From contig NZ_AUAM01000012.1 in assembly GCF_000428725.1 (NCBI RefSeq), positions 1-64,000 of the forward strand: a stretch of DNA of 64,000 nucleotides. The letters run 5' to 3'. Position numbers and translations under genes: made by a program. Origin of the DNA: Psychromonas aquimarina ATCC BAA-1526. Lineage in GTDB: Bacteria; Pseudomonadota; Gammaproteobacteria; Enterobacterales; Psychromonadaceae. Shown piece by piece: positions 44,677-53,231 of the stretch (the stretch's first letter is position 1; every line of letters starts with the position of its first letter). The notes below the pieces were generated by a model, which was not told the DNA's origin, did not search any database, and saw only the letters and a program-made list of their open reading frames with translations.

Positions 44677-45501
44677 GTGAAAATAATTAACGGTCTTAAG
44701 GACATCATCGACAGTTTTGATACCTTTATTCTAGATCAATGGGGCGTGCTGCATAACGGCGGCGACGCTTTTGAACAAGCGGTTGAAACACTGGAATTTC
44801 TGCACAAACATAATAAGAAAGTAGTGATCCTGTCTAACAGCGGCAATACCCACAATTTTTCTTACGCCCGTTTACAGGACTCTGGCATTCGCCGCGATTT
44901 ATATATCGACGTATTAACATCCGGGGACCATATGCGTCATAATTTTAACTCCGGAAAATTTAAGCACCTCGGGACAAAGCCCCTGTTTTTCACCTGGGAA
45001 GAGAGTACAACTGTGCTTGAAGAGTGCGGGTTAAGCCGTGCATCTGTTGAAAATGCATCCTTTGTACTCTGCTATGGTGTCAGCCGTCCTGAGCTTTCCG
45101 ACTATATGGATGATCTTAAGGCAGCCCGCGCACGTAATCTTGAATTAGTGGTCAGTAATCCCGATCTGGTGGCTATGACACCTGAGGGTTCATTAAAAAT
45201 GTGTCCGGGCTCCATTGCTAAAGCTTATCAGGATATGGGCGGCACAGTACACTGGCACGGCAAACCGCAGCCGGATATCTACGCGATGTGCAGAGAACTG
45301 GTCGGCGGATGGGAGAACGCCATAGCTGTAGGCGACAGCATGGAACACGATATGGCCGGTGCGGATAACGCAGGAATATCAAGCCTGTTTATTACTAGCG
45401 GTATTCATGCACAAGAGATCACGGATCAGCAAAGCATTAGTGATTTAAGTGCTGAGTACGCCGTTAATCCCAGCTTTTATATTGACTGGTTTAAAGTTTA
45501 A
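44677..45501 (+). CDS. HAD-superfamily class IIA hydrolase (TIGR01459-like)
   Basis: A 274-residue cytoplasmic phosphatase-like protein. Motif I is TFILDQWGVLHNGGDAFEQA with the nucleophile Asp of HAD enzymes and the DxWG feature of the class IIA NagD-like branch; motif II is KVVILSNSGN; motifs III/IV are HGKPQPDIYAM and AIAVGDSMEHDMAGA. Natural substrates of this group are unknown, likely small phosphate esters. It starts with GTG; GGAG precedes it by about ten bases. A terminator follows. Confidence 0.88.
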   Translation: MKIINGLKDIIDSFDTFILDQWGVLHNGGDAFEQAVETLEFLHKHNKKVVILSNSGNTHNFSYARLQDSGIRRDLYIDVLTSGDHMRHNFNSGKFKHLGTKPLFFTWEESTTVLEECGLSRASVENASFVLCYGVSRPELSDYMDDLKAARARNLELVVSNPDLVAMTPEGSLKMCPGSIAKAYQDMGGTVHWHGKPQPDIYAMCRELVGGWENAIAVGDSMEHDMAGADNAGISSLFITSGIHAQEITDQQSISDLSAEYAVNPSFYIDWFKV

Positions 45502-45518
45502 ATAAACAGAGTACAAAC

Positions 45519-45549
45519 AAAGAACGGTGACTAAAGATCACCGTTCTTT
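45519..45549 (+). terminator. rho-independent terminator after the HAD gene
   Basis: AGAACGGTGA, loop CTAAAGA, TCACCGTTCT then TTCC; 10-base stem, A/T flanks on both sides, so it could work in either direction. Confidence 0.85.
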
Positions 45550-45672
45550 CCTGCCTTCGATATATATAATCAAGATTAAAGCGGCTCAAAGATTGCTTTA
45601 AATTTCTTTCCGGTTACAATTCACTGTATATTTAATCAGTTATTATAGACACTTGCAGGTGACTAGGAAAAC

Positions 45673-46338
45673 ATGTCATTTAATAAACCCATAAAACCCG
45701 CCAAAGATATTGACGGCGTACGCAGATCCGCCTTCTGGCATCTGGGTCGGCGCGATCATAGCGAAAAAGAGCTGCGGGAAAAAATCTCCCGCAAAACCGA
45801 CAATCAGCAGTGGATTGAAACGGTTATCAGCGAGTGTCTTGACAATAATTATTTAAATGATGCCCGTTTTATAGAAAATTTTATCCGCTCAGCACAAAAC
45901 AGAGGATTCGGCCTTAACCGCATTAAACGGGATCTGCAGAACAAAGGTATTAGTTTAAATGAACTTGCTGATATCTTTGAAAACAGCATTCATGATTATG
46001 TAAACTGTGCCGTAAGGCTCTTGTCGGACAAATATAAACAGCGCCTTGCTAATCAGCACCTGAAACAAAAAGCAATGGCTTTTCTACAGGGTAAAGGGCA
46101 TGATTTCAATGATATATTCAGCGCTATTGAAATACATAATGAAGCATTCCCGGAAGAAGAGTGTGTTGATATAAACGAGGCGGTGCGGCTCCTGTCTCGT
46201 AAATTTAAGACAGAAATTATTGAGCGTAAACAGCACGATAAAGCGATGCGTTTTTTAGTATCAAGAGGTTATACATTCAGTGATACCCAGGATGCAGTTA
46301 AAGAATTCAATAAACAGATGCATGAAGCTGAGCAGTAA
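45673..46338 (+). CDS. recX: RecX-family regulatory protein, long form
   Basis: RecX modulates RecA by capping its filaments. This 221-residue protein begins with the RecX core (SAFWHLGRRDHSEKELREKI, then YLNDARFIENFIRSAQNRGF and IKRDLQNKGI), all family motifs. It is longer than the usual ~150-170 residues because the three-helix module is repeated: residues near 115-155 (AVRLLSDKYKQ ... KAMAFLQGKGHDFNDIFSAI) and near 170-212 (AVRLLSRKFKT ... KAMRFLVSRGYTFSDTQDAV) are alike. It is not beside recA here; instead it lies 25 bases before radA, a pairing of two homologous-recombination factors. Confidence 0.87.
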   Translation: MSFNKPIKPAKDIDGVRRSAFWHLGRRDHSEKELREKISRKTDNQQWIETVISECLDNNYLNDARFIENFIRSAQNRGFGLNRIKRDLQNKGISLNELADIFENSIHDYVNCAVRLLSDKYKQRLANQHLKQKAMAFLQGKGHDFNDIFSAIEIHNEAFPEEECVDINEAVRLLSRKFKTEIIERKQHDKAMRFLVSRGYTFSDTQDAVKEFNKQMHEAEQ

Positions 46339-46363
46339 ATAGTACAAACAGCAGGATAAGTTA

Positions 46364-47776
46364 ATGGCGAAGGCAAAAACAAAAATCGCATATGTATGCA
46401 GTGAATGCGGTGCAGATTATAAAAAATGGCAGGGTCAGTGTGTCGAATGCAAATCGTGGAATACCGTCACTGAGTTTAGAGAAGCATCAGCAGCGACAAA
46501 GTCGGTTAATGCGGCAGTAAACCGTGTTAAAAGCGGTGGTTATGCCGGTGTTTCCAGCAGCGGCGTGCAGCGGATTTCCGGTGTACAGGTTGAAAATGCA
46601 GCTCGTGTAACAACCGGTCTGTCAGAACTGGACCGTGTTTTAGGCGGCGGTATCACACTGGGCTCAGTAGTGCTGATCAGCGGCGATCCGGGTTCAGGTA
46701 AAACTACCCTGCTCACCAAGGTGGCCGAAGTGATGTCGCAGTCTATGCCGACTCTCTATGTGACCGCCGAAGAAAGTCTCAGCCAGTGGGCGAAACGCGG
46801 CATTGAACGCTTAAAACTCAACTTTAATGAAGATAACTTTTTATTGTCTGATACCGACAGTGTTGAAGATATTGTTGATCAGTGTGTCGAAAATAATATC
46901 AAGTTTCTGATTGCCGATTCAATCCAGGCGTTTGAATCAACTGCCGTAGACGGCTCTGCCGGCGGTGTTACCCAGGTTAAAACCTGTGCCAAAATCTTAA
47001 ACAGATTATGTAAGCAGCATGGTATTACCCTTATTTTAGTCGGCCAGGTAAATAAAAACTCACAGATGGCCGGCCCGCAGACCTTAAAACATATTATTGA
47101 TACCGCCGTTCATATTGAAGTAAATGATGCTTCGGTACGTATTTTACGTGCGGATAAGAACCGTTTCGGTGATACCGAGCAGGTAGGCATTTTCCAAATG
47201 ACCGAAAAAGGCATGCTCTCCGTTGACAACCCGAGCCGCCTCTTCCTTTCCGGCAGTGAAGAGCATTTTGAGGGCTCCGCCATCTCGGTGATTAAAGACG
47301 GCGCGCGCAATCTGCTGATTGAGATTCAGGCGTTAGCAACCGAGGTAGAAGGCGAAAAATCTATCCGTAACTGTATCGGCGTTTCCTACAGCCGCTTGTC
47401 TCTTATTACTGCGGTATTAAAAAAACACGGCGGCATTCCTACCTATTACGATATTAATATCAGTCTGGTCGGCGGCCTGAAAATGGCCGATTCTGAAACA
47501 TCAACTGATATGGCTGTGACAGCTGCCCTGCTCAGCTCTATTAACTCCAGACCGCTGCCGGAAGATTCAGTATTTATCGGCGAACTGGCTCTAACCGGCG
47601 AGTTACGTCAGATACCGCAGATTGTACCGCGTGTGCGCGAAGCATTAAGCCATGGTAAAAAACAGATCTATATTCCTGCAGTGGCTTATCATAAATCGAT
47701 GCAGCAGTTCGTAAAAGCTGAGCAGTCCGTGATCCCGCTTAAAAACGTTAAGGACTTAATTGAAGCGCTGAATTAA
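46364..47776 (+). CDS. radA: DNA repair protein RadA (Sms)
   Basis: A 470-residue branch-migration helicase related to RecA that processes recombination intermediates. Its zinc finger uses Cys12, 15, 26 and 29 (CSECGADYKKWQGQC). The RecA-like ATPase has Walker A GDPGSGKTT (near residue 106), LIADSIQ for Walker B and the RadA-specific KNRFG (near 264). The C-terminal Lon-protease-like domain (from about 290) ends the protein, with ALTGEL and the LSS-like segments that are inactive in RadA. Sequence GGATAAGTTA precedes the ATG. Downstream of recX in what looks like one transcript. Confidence 0.95.
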   Translation: MAKAKTKIAYVCSECGADYKKWQGQCVECKSWNTVTEFREASAATKSVNAAVNRVKSGGYAGVSSSGVQRISGVQVENAARVTTGLSELDRVLGGGITLGSVVLISGDPGSGKTTLLTKVAEVMSQSMPTLYVTAEESLSQWAKRGIERLKLNFNEDNFLLSDTDSVEDIVDQCVENNIKFLIADSIQAFESTAVDGSAGGVTQVKTCAKILNRLCKQHGITLILVGQVNKNSQMAGPQTLKHIIDTAVHIEVNDASVRILRADKNRFGDTEQVGIFQMTEKGMLSVDNPSRLFLSGSEEHFEGSAISVIKDGARNLLIEIQALATEVEGEKSIRNCIGVSYSRLSLITAVLKKHGGIPTYYDINISLVGGLKMADSETSTDMAVTAALLSSINSRPLPEDSVFIGELALTGELRQIPQIVPRVREALSHGKKQIYIPAVAYHKSMQQFVKAEQSVIPLKNVKDLIEALN

Positions 47777-48135
47777 TAACATAGACAAGGCACCATGCCG
47801 GTGCCCTTGTTAAGACTCAAGCACATGATTTTAAAAACAATAATCTCTACTGTTTTTTTTGTCGGATTATTTTACAAAAGTAAAAACAAGCTAAGCAATT
47901 GATTTATTGAAAAAACATAAGAAAAGCTCGTTAATCTACTGATATCTTAGTGCGTAACTATTTTAAAATTTTACAGTTTTACTCTTTATCGGCGCATCTC
48001 ACTCGGCCTAACTTCTATTAATTAACTCTAAGGATTTGATCTGTATCAATTTAATAATTATGGCCTAACGATTGCAAAAGTTTACTGATGAGCATTGCAG
48101 GGTGTAATGCTTATGCAAACGTAGGAGCTTAACTG
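47777..48135. other. intergenic region between radA and the PEP-CTERM gene
   Basis: About 360 bases. A hairpin just after radA (47785-47810) is the only clear structure. The rest is AT-rich and holds the promoter of the PEP-CTERM gene, whose ATG follows GTAGGAGCTTAACTG. No gene is supported. Confidence 0.5.
47785..47810 (+). terminator. hairpin after radA, probable terminator
   Basis: ACAAGGCACC and GGTGCCCTTGT pair with one bulge around ATGCC. No U-run follows, so it may be weak. Confidence 0.4.
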
Positions 48136-48768
48136 ATGAATAAAAAACTACATTTAGCAGCAGGTTTAGCATTGTCATTTGCAGTGAGCAATACTCAGGC
48201 AGTTGTTATCACAGATATGGTTGGTGATCTCGATTGTTTAGGCGGCGCAATTGTCTGTGGAGCAACCTCATTTTCAGGTCCTTTTGATAACAGGTCCCCG
48301 GCAGAGCTTGCAGCCACCGACGGCGCTCAGCATACTGACTATGCAACTCATTCATTTGGCACTTGGTTAGGTAACCCGACTTTTAACCACAGTTATTCAG
48401 TTTTCAGCAGCATTGCCTCGGCAACATGGGAAGTGGGTGTCGGCGGTGTACAGAGCCTTAATGACAGACTGTATTTAGACGGAACGCTGTTTGCAAGCGG
48501 CGCGCAGATCCCCGATCAAGGACCTAATGGTTATGGTATTTTAAGTTACGCGCTAACCGGCGCTTCACTGACCGCTCTTCTTGACGGCAGCGGCTCGTTC
48601 AGATTTAATCTAAACTCCAATACCAGCGGTGAGCCAGTTGTCTTTGACTACAGTAAACTCACTATTACCGGTACCCTTCGTGACGGCAACGTACCAGAGC
48701 CTGCAGCGTCCGCACTTTTAGGCTTAGCTTTATTAGGCTTTGTCTTAATAAGACGCAGAAGAACTTAA
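48136..48768 (+). CDS. PEP-CTERM sorting-signal exported protein
   Basis: A 210-residue exported protein. A signal peptide (KLHLAAGLALSFAVSNTQAV) precedes a beta-rich body of unknown function. The C-terminus is VPEPAASALLGLALLGFVLI followed by Arg-rich RRRRT: the PEP-CTERM tripartite signal (VPEP, membrane stretch, basic tail) that is cleaved by exosortase/EpsH and links the protein to an exopolysaccharide or the surface. There is no exosortase gene in the window, so it must be elsewhere. Function of the body is unknown; LDGSGSFRFNLNSNTSGEPV is typical of such surface proteins. A terminator follows. Confidence 0.9.
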   Translation: MNKKLHLAAGLALSFAVSNTQAVVITDMVGDLDCLGGAIVCGATSFSGPFDNRSPAELAATDGAQHTDYATHSFGTWLGNPTFNHSYSVFSSIASATWEVGVGGVQSLNDRLYLDGTLFASGAQIPDQGPNGYGILSYALTGASLTALLDGSGSFRFNLNSNTSGEPVVFDYSKLTITGTLRDGNVPEPAASALLGLALLGFVLIRRRRT

Positions 48769-48777
48769 TCTCTTAAT

Positions 48778-48801
48778 GTGGGAGTTTACTCCCACTTTTT
48801 C
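48778..48801 (+). terminator. rho-independent terminator after PEP-CTERM gene
   Basis: GTGGGAG, loop TTTA, CTCCCAC then TTTTT. It ends the PEP-CTERM transcript. Confidence 0.9.
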
Positions 48802-48903
48802 TGCCACAGTTAAAAGAAAACCTCCCGCTCATTAACCTTCTCCCATTATACAGCCGTAAAAACTATATTATGCGCAATGCAGTTTTCATATAGTGCAGCT
48901 GCA

Positions 48904-50589
48904 TTACGAAGAATAAATGCAGTTTTTACCGCTTTTTTTAGCCTTATATAAGGCTTCATCTGCTTTTTTAAGCAGCTCCGCACTGTTTAAGTTTTCCTGA
49001 TAACAGCTGCCGGCAATACCGATACTCATGGTGATGTGTGGAGCTGCGCGGTTTCCTTCATGCGGGATATTCAAAGCATTAACTTCAGCAAGCACCTCCG
49101 CCGCCATTTTCTGCGCACCATCGGGTGTTGTATTAGGTAAAATGAACAGAAACTCTTCGCCGCCGTATCGCGCAATAAAATCAGTAGAGCGCCTTTTGCA
49201 GCGCAGCAGGGCAGCACTTACCTGCTTCAGACAGTCATCTCCTGCTAAATGACCATAAATATCGTTGTATCTTTTGAAATAATCAATATCCATTATCAGT
49301 ACCGCCACAGGCAGCTGATTTCTCACGGCACTCTGTAATTCCTGATCCAGCCTCTGATCTAAAGCGCGCCGGTTAAACAACCCCGTTAAACCGTCAGTTA
49401 AAGACAGATCCCGTAATATCTTCTTCTGCTCTTCGACTTTAGCAGCAAAAAAATTAAATGCTTCCGCCATATCAGAAATTTCATCGTTACCGCTGACATC
49501 AAATTCGACCTTATCGCCTTTGAGGCGGGCAATAACATGGTTATTAAGTAAAACAACACGTTCAACAAAACGCCTTTTAATAAAATAAATAACAGCAAAA
49601 AGAACAAATAAAACCAATAACGAAGCTGCATTCATTAGTTTTGTTTCAGCTGAAGCTTTCTCGGTTATCGAATTTGTATCAGCAATCACTGCTTCATTAA
49701 TCTGATAAGACTTAAATTCGGCCACGCGGGAAAAATCATCAAGCAGATTTTTCACAAAATGCTCTCGTCCGATAACACGCCCGTTAATGCGCAGCTGCTC
49801 AATTTTCAGCTGCAGCAGGCCGTTTTCGGCAAACAGCAGCAGACGCAGCTGTGCAGTTAAAGATTCAGCGCTTGTGCGGCTGGACTGCGGCAGAGAAATA
49901 ATATCTTTCTCAAGTAAAAATATTTTATTTTCTATCTGACGATAAATCTGCCTTACTTCCTGTAATCTAAGCTTTATTAATGTTTTACTGGCTAAAGTTA
50001 TCATCTCTGAATAAGCCGATGTCCAGGTCGTGCCCGCTGAATTTTTGTTTACCTGCGGTGACAGCCTGAACATTTTTTCATGAAGTACATACATAGTGTT
50101 CTGAGCTTCTATTATCTGCTCCTGAACAGCGAGTTTCTGCTTAACCAGCAGTTGTAAACTAGAAAACTCATTACTGATAACATTCAGCTGAGTACCCAAA
50201 TAAACATTTCCGTCCTGTTCATTTATCTGCTTTTGAATGCTCTGCACCTTATTATCGATGCTTTGTTTTGCCATACGCAGGGTTACATCATTAGCAGCAT
50301 AAGCCAGACGGCTGCTTAAATGAAGCAGCTCATTGATCTGGTTGTGCAGGTTCCTTGAATAGGTGATTTCTGGAAAAGAGTCTTCTGTAATACCGGTTAA
50401 AATAGACTGAAAACCAAGCAGACGGTAATGTGATAAAGTCATTGCGCTTATAAATAAAAAAACAATGCAGATAAATGCACTGCTGATAACGGCGGCCAGG
50501 GAGCATCGACGCCCGCGAGATGAACGTGAGAGCGGCTGCAGAGAAGGCTCCTGCTCGACTGGCGGCGGCATTTTTTTTCTGCTGTTCAT
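48904..50589 (-). CDS. membrane diguanylate cyclase (HAMP-GGDEF)
   Basis: A 561-residue inner-membrane c-di-GMP synthase. Membrane segments lie near residues 30-54 and 313-332, with about 260 residues of periplasmic helical sensor between. A HAMP linker (RFVERVVLLNNHVIARLKGD) leads to the GGDEF domain, starting DGLTGLFNRRALDQR, with DIDYFKRYND and the active motif RYGGEEF (GGEEF, functional form). RSTDF, five residues before it, matches the I-site (RxxD), so product inhibition is expected. It overlaps the preceding gene by four bases (ATGA), so it is co-translated with a degenerate 5'-nucleotidase-like periplasmic protein, which may be its sensor partner. Confidence 0.9.
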   Translation of the reverse strand: MNSRKKMPPPVEQEPSLQPLSRSSRGRRCSLAAVISSAFICIVFLFISAMTLSHYRLLGFQSILTGITEDSFPEITYSRNLHNQINELLHLSSRLAYAANDVTLRMAKQSIDNKVQSIQKQINEQDGNVYLGTQLNVISNEFSSLQLLVKQKLAVQEQIIEAQNTMYVLHEKMFRLSPQVNKNSAGTTWTSAYSEMITLASKTLIKLRLQEVRQIYRQIENKIFLLEKDIISLPQSSRTSAESLTAQLRLLLFAENGLLQLKIEQLRINGRVIGREHFVKNLLDDFSRVAEFKSYQINEAVIADTNSITEKASAETKLMNAASLLVLFVLFAVIYFIKRRFVERVVLLNNHVIARLKGDKVEFDVSGNDEISDMAEAFNFFAAKVEEQKKILRDLSLTDGLTGLFNRRALDQRLDQELQSAVRNQLPVAVLIMDIDYFKRYNDIYGHLAGDDCLKQVSAALLRCKRRSTDFIARYGGEEFLFILPNTTPDGAQKMAAEVLAEVNALNIPHEGNRAAPHITMSIGIAGSCYQENLNSAELLKKADEALYKAKKSGKNCIYSS

Positions 50590-52091
50590 GGCTGACCCGC
50601 CGGCTGTTTCACGATATCTATCATTCTAGATTCTATTTTCGGGAAAATACTGTTGGTTAAACGCAGCTCGTTAATCAGTATGTCTGACAACAGTTTTGAC
50701 ATCTGCTGATTATAGGTAAGCGGGACATTATGCCTAAACCTCTGATAACCGTCTCCGCCTCTGGCAATATAAGATGAAGTAGCCAGTTTATAGCGCTTTA
50801 AGGGCTGCAGAGGGCTGTTATTAATCTCGACAGAAATAACGCGGTCACCAGCAGCAGCCTGAGAATCATAAACAACTTTCATACCCGAGATCTGCGGAAA
50901 GCGGCCTTTAATATTTTCAATTTGTGAAAAACCATTTTCTAATACCGCTAATAACTGCATTCCAGTAACTTCTAATAAAACCACTGTGTCACGATAAGGA
51001 AGCATTTTGACAATATCCCTTCTACTAATTTGACTGTTTTTCGGATAAAAACTGTCGCCTCGAACCGCGCCGCCGTTAAGCAGTGCAATATCAGCGCCGC
51101 TATGCTTTTTCATTAAATCGGTCACTAAATTGCCCAGGGCATTTTCTTTAGTGCGCAAACCTACTGTAGATGTATCAATATCTGTTCTGGTAACTCCGAT
51201 TATTTCATCAAGCAGTAAATCTAAACGGCTGCTGTAATTCTTTATCTGCTGCTGCACAGCTGAATTTTTCGGGTATAAGGCAAGTTTCTCTGCCTGCCAC
51301 TGCACAGTTAATGTCTGCGGCAGCTTGCTCTGCCAGCTTAATTCAATAACAGCGGCCTGAGCAGTTTCTGCTAAAAATATCTGCTTAGCATGCTTCTGCG
51401 CCTTTTCTGCAGTTAATAGGCTGCTGTCATTATTATTTCGTAAAACCAGGTCCACCATGCCGTTTTTTAAAAAATCAATGCAGTTAAGTTCCGTACCTCG
51501 ATAATGTATAATGATAAGATCCGCTCCCAAGCTGCGTAATTTTTCTGCTTCGGCAGCAACAATCAACTGCGGATCTTTCACACTGATTCGTGTTAAATTG
51601 TAGGTTTCAAGTACCCCCTCATCCATTAACGATATAAAGCCCAGCTTATATCGCCCCTGCTGCAGTATTACTGAATTAAGTACTCCGTCGAGATTCTGCC
51701 CGGAAGCTGTTTCAATAATATTACTCTGCACAATAGGAAAAGCAGCCTCATAGGTGCGCAGAGACAATTCATCTTCAGAAAACGCAAAATCACCATTGCT
51801 GGCCCCCATCACATCGGGCTCTAAGCTGTTGAGCAGATCAATAATATGGGTGCCGTGATCAAAGGAAGATAAAATACTCGGAAAAAGACTGTTGCCGCCG
51901 AAAATAAAAAAAACTGCCGTCGGCTTTTTTCTGTGAATTTCTAATAACGATGCTAATTCAGCATAACCGCCTTTATCTTTAACGGCTATTTCCGTAAGCC
52001 CGCCGGTAAATATCAGAGTGACTTTTTCTGCACCGGCATAAACACTATTAATATAGAAAAAACTGATAAAGAGAAAAATAAATTTTGTCAT
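50586..52091 (-). CDS. 5'-nucleotidase-like periplasmic protein with degenerate active site
   Basis: A 501-residue exported protein (signal peptide MTKFIFLFISFFYINSVYAG) of the UshA/5'-nucleotidase architecture: metallophosphatase domain (about 25-260) and 5_nucleotid_C domain (about 300-470) with NALGNLVTDLMKKHSGADI, LLNGGAVRGDSF and YIARGGDGYQRF intact. The metal sites look lost: the usual ND-x-H is TGGL, GD is GGN, GNHE is SNGD, and GHxH is RNNND. One His remains in IIHYRG. It is therefore probably not an enzyme but could still bind nucleotides through the C-terminal domain. It is coupled (ATGA overlap) to a diguanylate cyclase, so a periplasmic nucleotide-sensing pair is a hypothesis. Confidence 0.82.
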   Translation of the reverse strand: MTKFIFLFISFFYINSVYAGAEKVTLIFTGGLTEIAVKDKGGYAELASLLEIHRKKPTAVFFIFGGNSLFPSILSSFDHGTHIIDLLNSLEPDVMGASNGDFAFSEDELSLRTYEAAFPIVQSNIIETASGQNLDGVLNSVILQQGRYKLGFISLMDEGVLETYNLTRISVKDPQLIVAAEAEKLRSLGADLIIIHYRGTELNCIDFLKNGMVDLVLRNNNDSSLLTAEKAQKHAKQIFLAETAQAAVIELSWQSKLPQTLTVQWQAEKLALYPKNSAVQQQIKNYSSRLDLLLDEIIGVTRTDIDTSTVGLRTKENALGNLVTDLMKKHSGADIALLNGGAVRGDSFYPKNSQISRRDIVKMLPYRDTVVLLEVTGMQLLAVLENGFSQIENIKGRFPQISGMKVVYDSQAAAGDRVISVEINNSPLQPLKRYKLATSSYIARGGDGYQRFRHNVPLTYNQQMSKLLSDILINELRLTNSIFPKIESRMIDIVKQPAGQP

Positions 52092-52341
52092 GATAATTGA
52101 TGCCGTTATTCCCTGAACGGTTTACCTGGATTTTTAGCCGGCTGGATCAACATGATTAAATACAGCCGGTAAGTACGCAGACAGCATACCCTTTTGAAAA
52201 ATAATGACCATTTGATTGGTTATTTATCATTTGAATATAAGCAGGAGATCACTTACAGGGGTAAGTATAGTCATTAAACAGGTAATGCAGGAAGCGGCAG
52301 GTATACAAAATACTGTTCTTTCAGATATTAAAAAACCACAA

Positions 52342-52362
52342 AACAACAACAACAACAACAAC
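52342..52362. repeat. (AAC)7 microsatellite
   Basis: Seven exact AAC triplets on the plus strand, immediately before a hairpin. Read on the minus strand it is (GTT)7, a U-rich tract that directly follows the hairpin of the ABC operon terminator. It would code poly-Asn in a short plus frame (to 52404), which I reject as a gene. Confidence 0.85.
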
Positions 52363-52392
52363 AGTGTCCGGAGTTTATCTACCGGACACTGT
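52361..52392 (-). terminator. terminator of the YtrA-ABC operon, with (GTT)n tail
   Basis: An 11-base perfect stem (ACAGTGTCCGG, loop TAGATAAACT on the minus strand, CCGGACACTGT) nine bases downstream of the permease stop, followed on the minus strand by TGTTGTTGTTG and then TTTTG. The U-tract is interrupted by G, unusual but U-rich. Confidence 0.7.
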
Positions 52393-52400
52393 CGTTTCGA

Positions 52401-53231
52401 CTAGCCTGCGAATTTCCCCTGTCTTCTTATTAACAGACTAAACAGCAGGCACAAGCCGCCAAGCAGATAAGCACCTAAACAGGATAACCAGCCGACCTGA
52501 GCAAACACCATTAACGGCTGCTGCGCCGTCAGCAGCGTCAGCGGCATTGACATAATATCGTCGATGAAATCAGCCAGAGCTGTAAAAGAAAAAACATAAC
52601 TGCAGAGAAATTCAAGCGTATAAGCTCCCACTACCACCACCAGCAAAGGAAAGTTACTTACCTGAGAAACGGCCAGCAGCAGACAGGCCAGCGGCAGCAG
52701 CGCTAAACTAACCAGAATCATTTTAGCCATAAACAGTAACCAGCTAAGCAGTGCTCCGAAAAATGAGACTTCCCCCAGCAGACTAATTAAATTCTGACCA
52801 TTGGTTAATGAAATAAACCACAGTAACAGCTCGGCACTTAGGACCAGAGCCGAACAGATCAGCGGAATTAAAATCAATGCAAAGCCCAGCTTAACGGCAT
52901 GAGTCAGTGCATCTGATACCGGCATACTGCGCCAGAACATCAGACTGCCCTCCTGGCGCTCTTTAAGAAACGTTTTTGCCAGATACATTATTGATAACAG
53001 CAGAGAAACAGCGCCGGCACTCATTGAGATGAAACTGCTAAGCCCCTGACTAAAGTCCGCTGACAGATCGCCCTGATAACTAAACTGCAGCGACATACTG
53101 TTAACGGAGTCACTATTAAACATTATCGAGCCCAGTATTAATAAGCCGAAAATCAGTAAAAAAAGCGGTAAACGGGTAACAATTTTATGTTCAATGAGCT
53201 CTTTTTCAAGCATAAATAAACTTGGATGCAT
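52401..53231 (-). CDS. ABC-2-type transporter permease
   Basis: A 276-residue membrane protein with six predicted segments (LPLFLLIFGLLILGSIMF, AGAVSLLLSIMYLAKTFL, LIPLICSALVLSAELLLWF and later ones). KERQEGSLMFWRSMPVSD after the second segment is a typical ABC-2 permease motif region. Starts one base from the ATPase stop (shared base), so the two are coupled. It likely works as homodimer or heterodimer with the ATPase, exporting an unknown substrate, by analogy with YtrBCDEF and antibiotic-resistance exporters regulated by YtrA. Confidence 0.85.
   Translation of the reverse strand: MHPSLFMLEKELIEHKIVTRLPLFLLIFGLLILGSIMFNSDSVNSMSLQFSYQGDLSADFSQGLSSFISMSAGAVSLLLSIMYLAKTFLKERQEGSLMFWRSMPVSDALTHAVKLGFALILIPLICSALVLSAELLLWFISLTNGQNLISLLGEVSFFGALLSWLLFMAKMILVSLALLPLACLLLAVSQVSNFPLLVVVVGAYTLEFLCSYVFSFTALADFIDDIMSMPLTLLTAQQPLMVFAQVGWLSCLGAYLLGGLCLLFSLLIRRQGKFAG

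Noticed and set aside
42117-52091. A single long nucleotide-scavenging operon joining cpdB and the degenerate nucleotidase
   Set aside because: They lie about 6 kb apart with genes on the opposite strand (HAD, recX, radA, PEP-CTERM) and two terminators between them.
52216-52404. 62-residue plus frame with seven consecutive Asn, looking like a second poly-Asn peptide
   Set aside because: The Asn run is a pure (AAC)7 microsatellite and the frame runs through the terminator hairpin of the opposite-strand ABC operon; it starts at a TTG with no ribosome site. Best explained as the terminator's tail.
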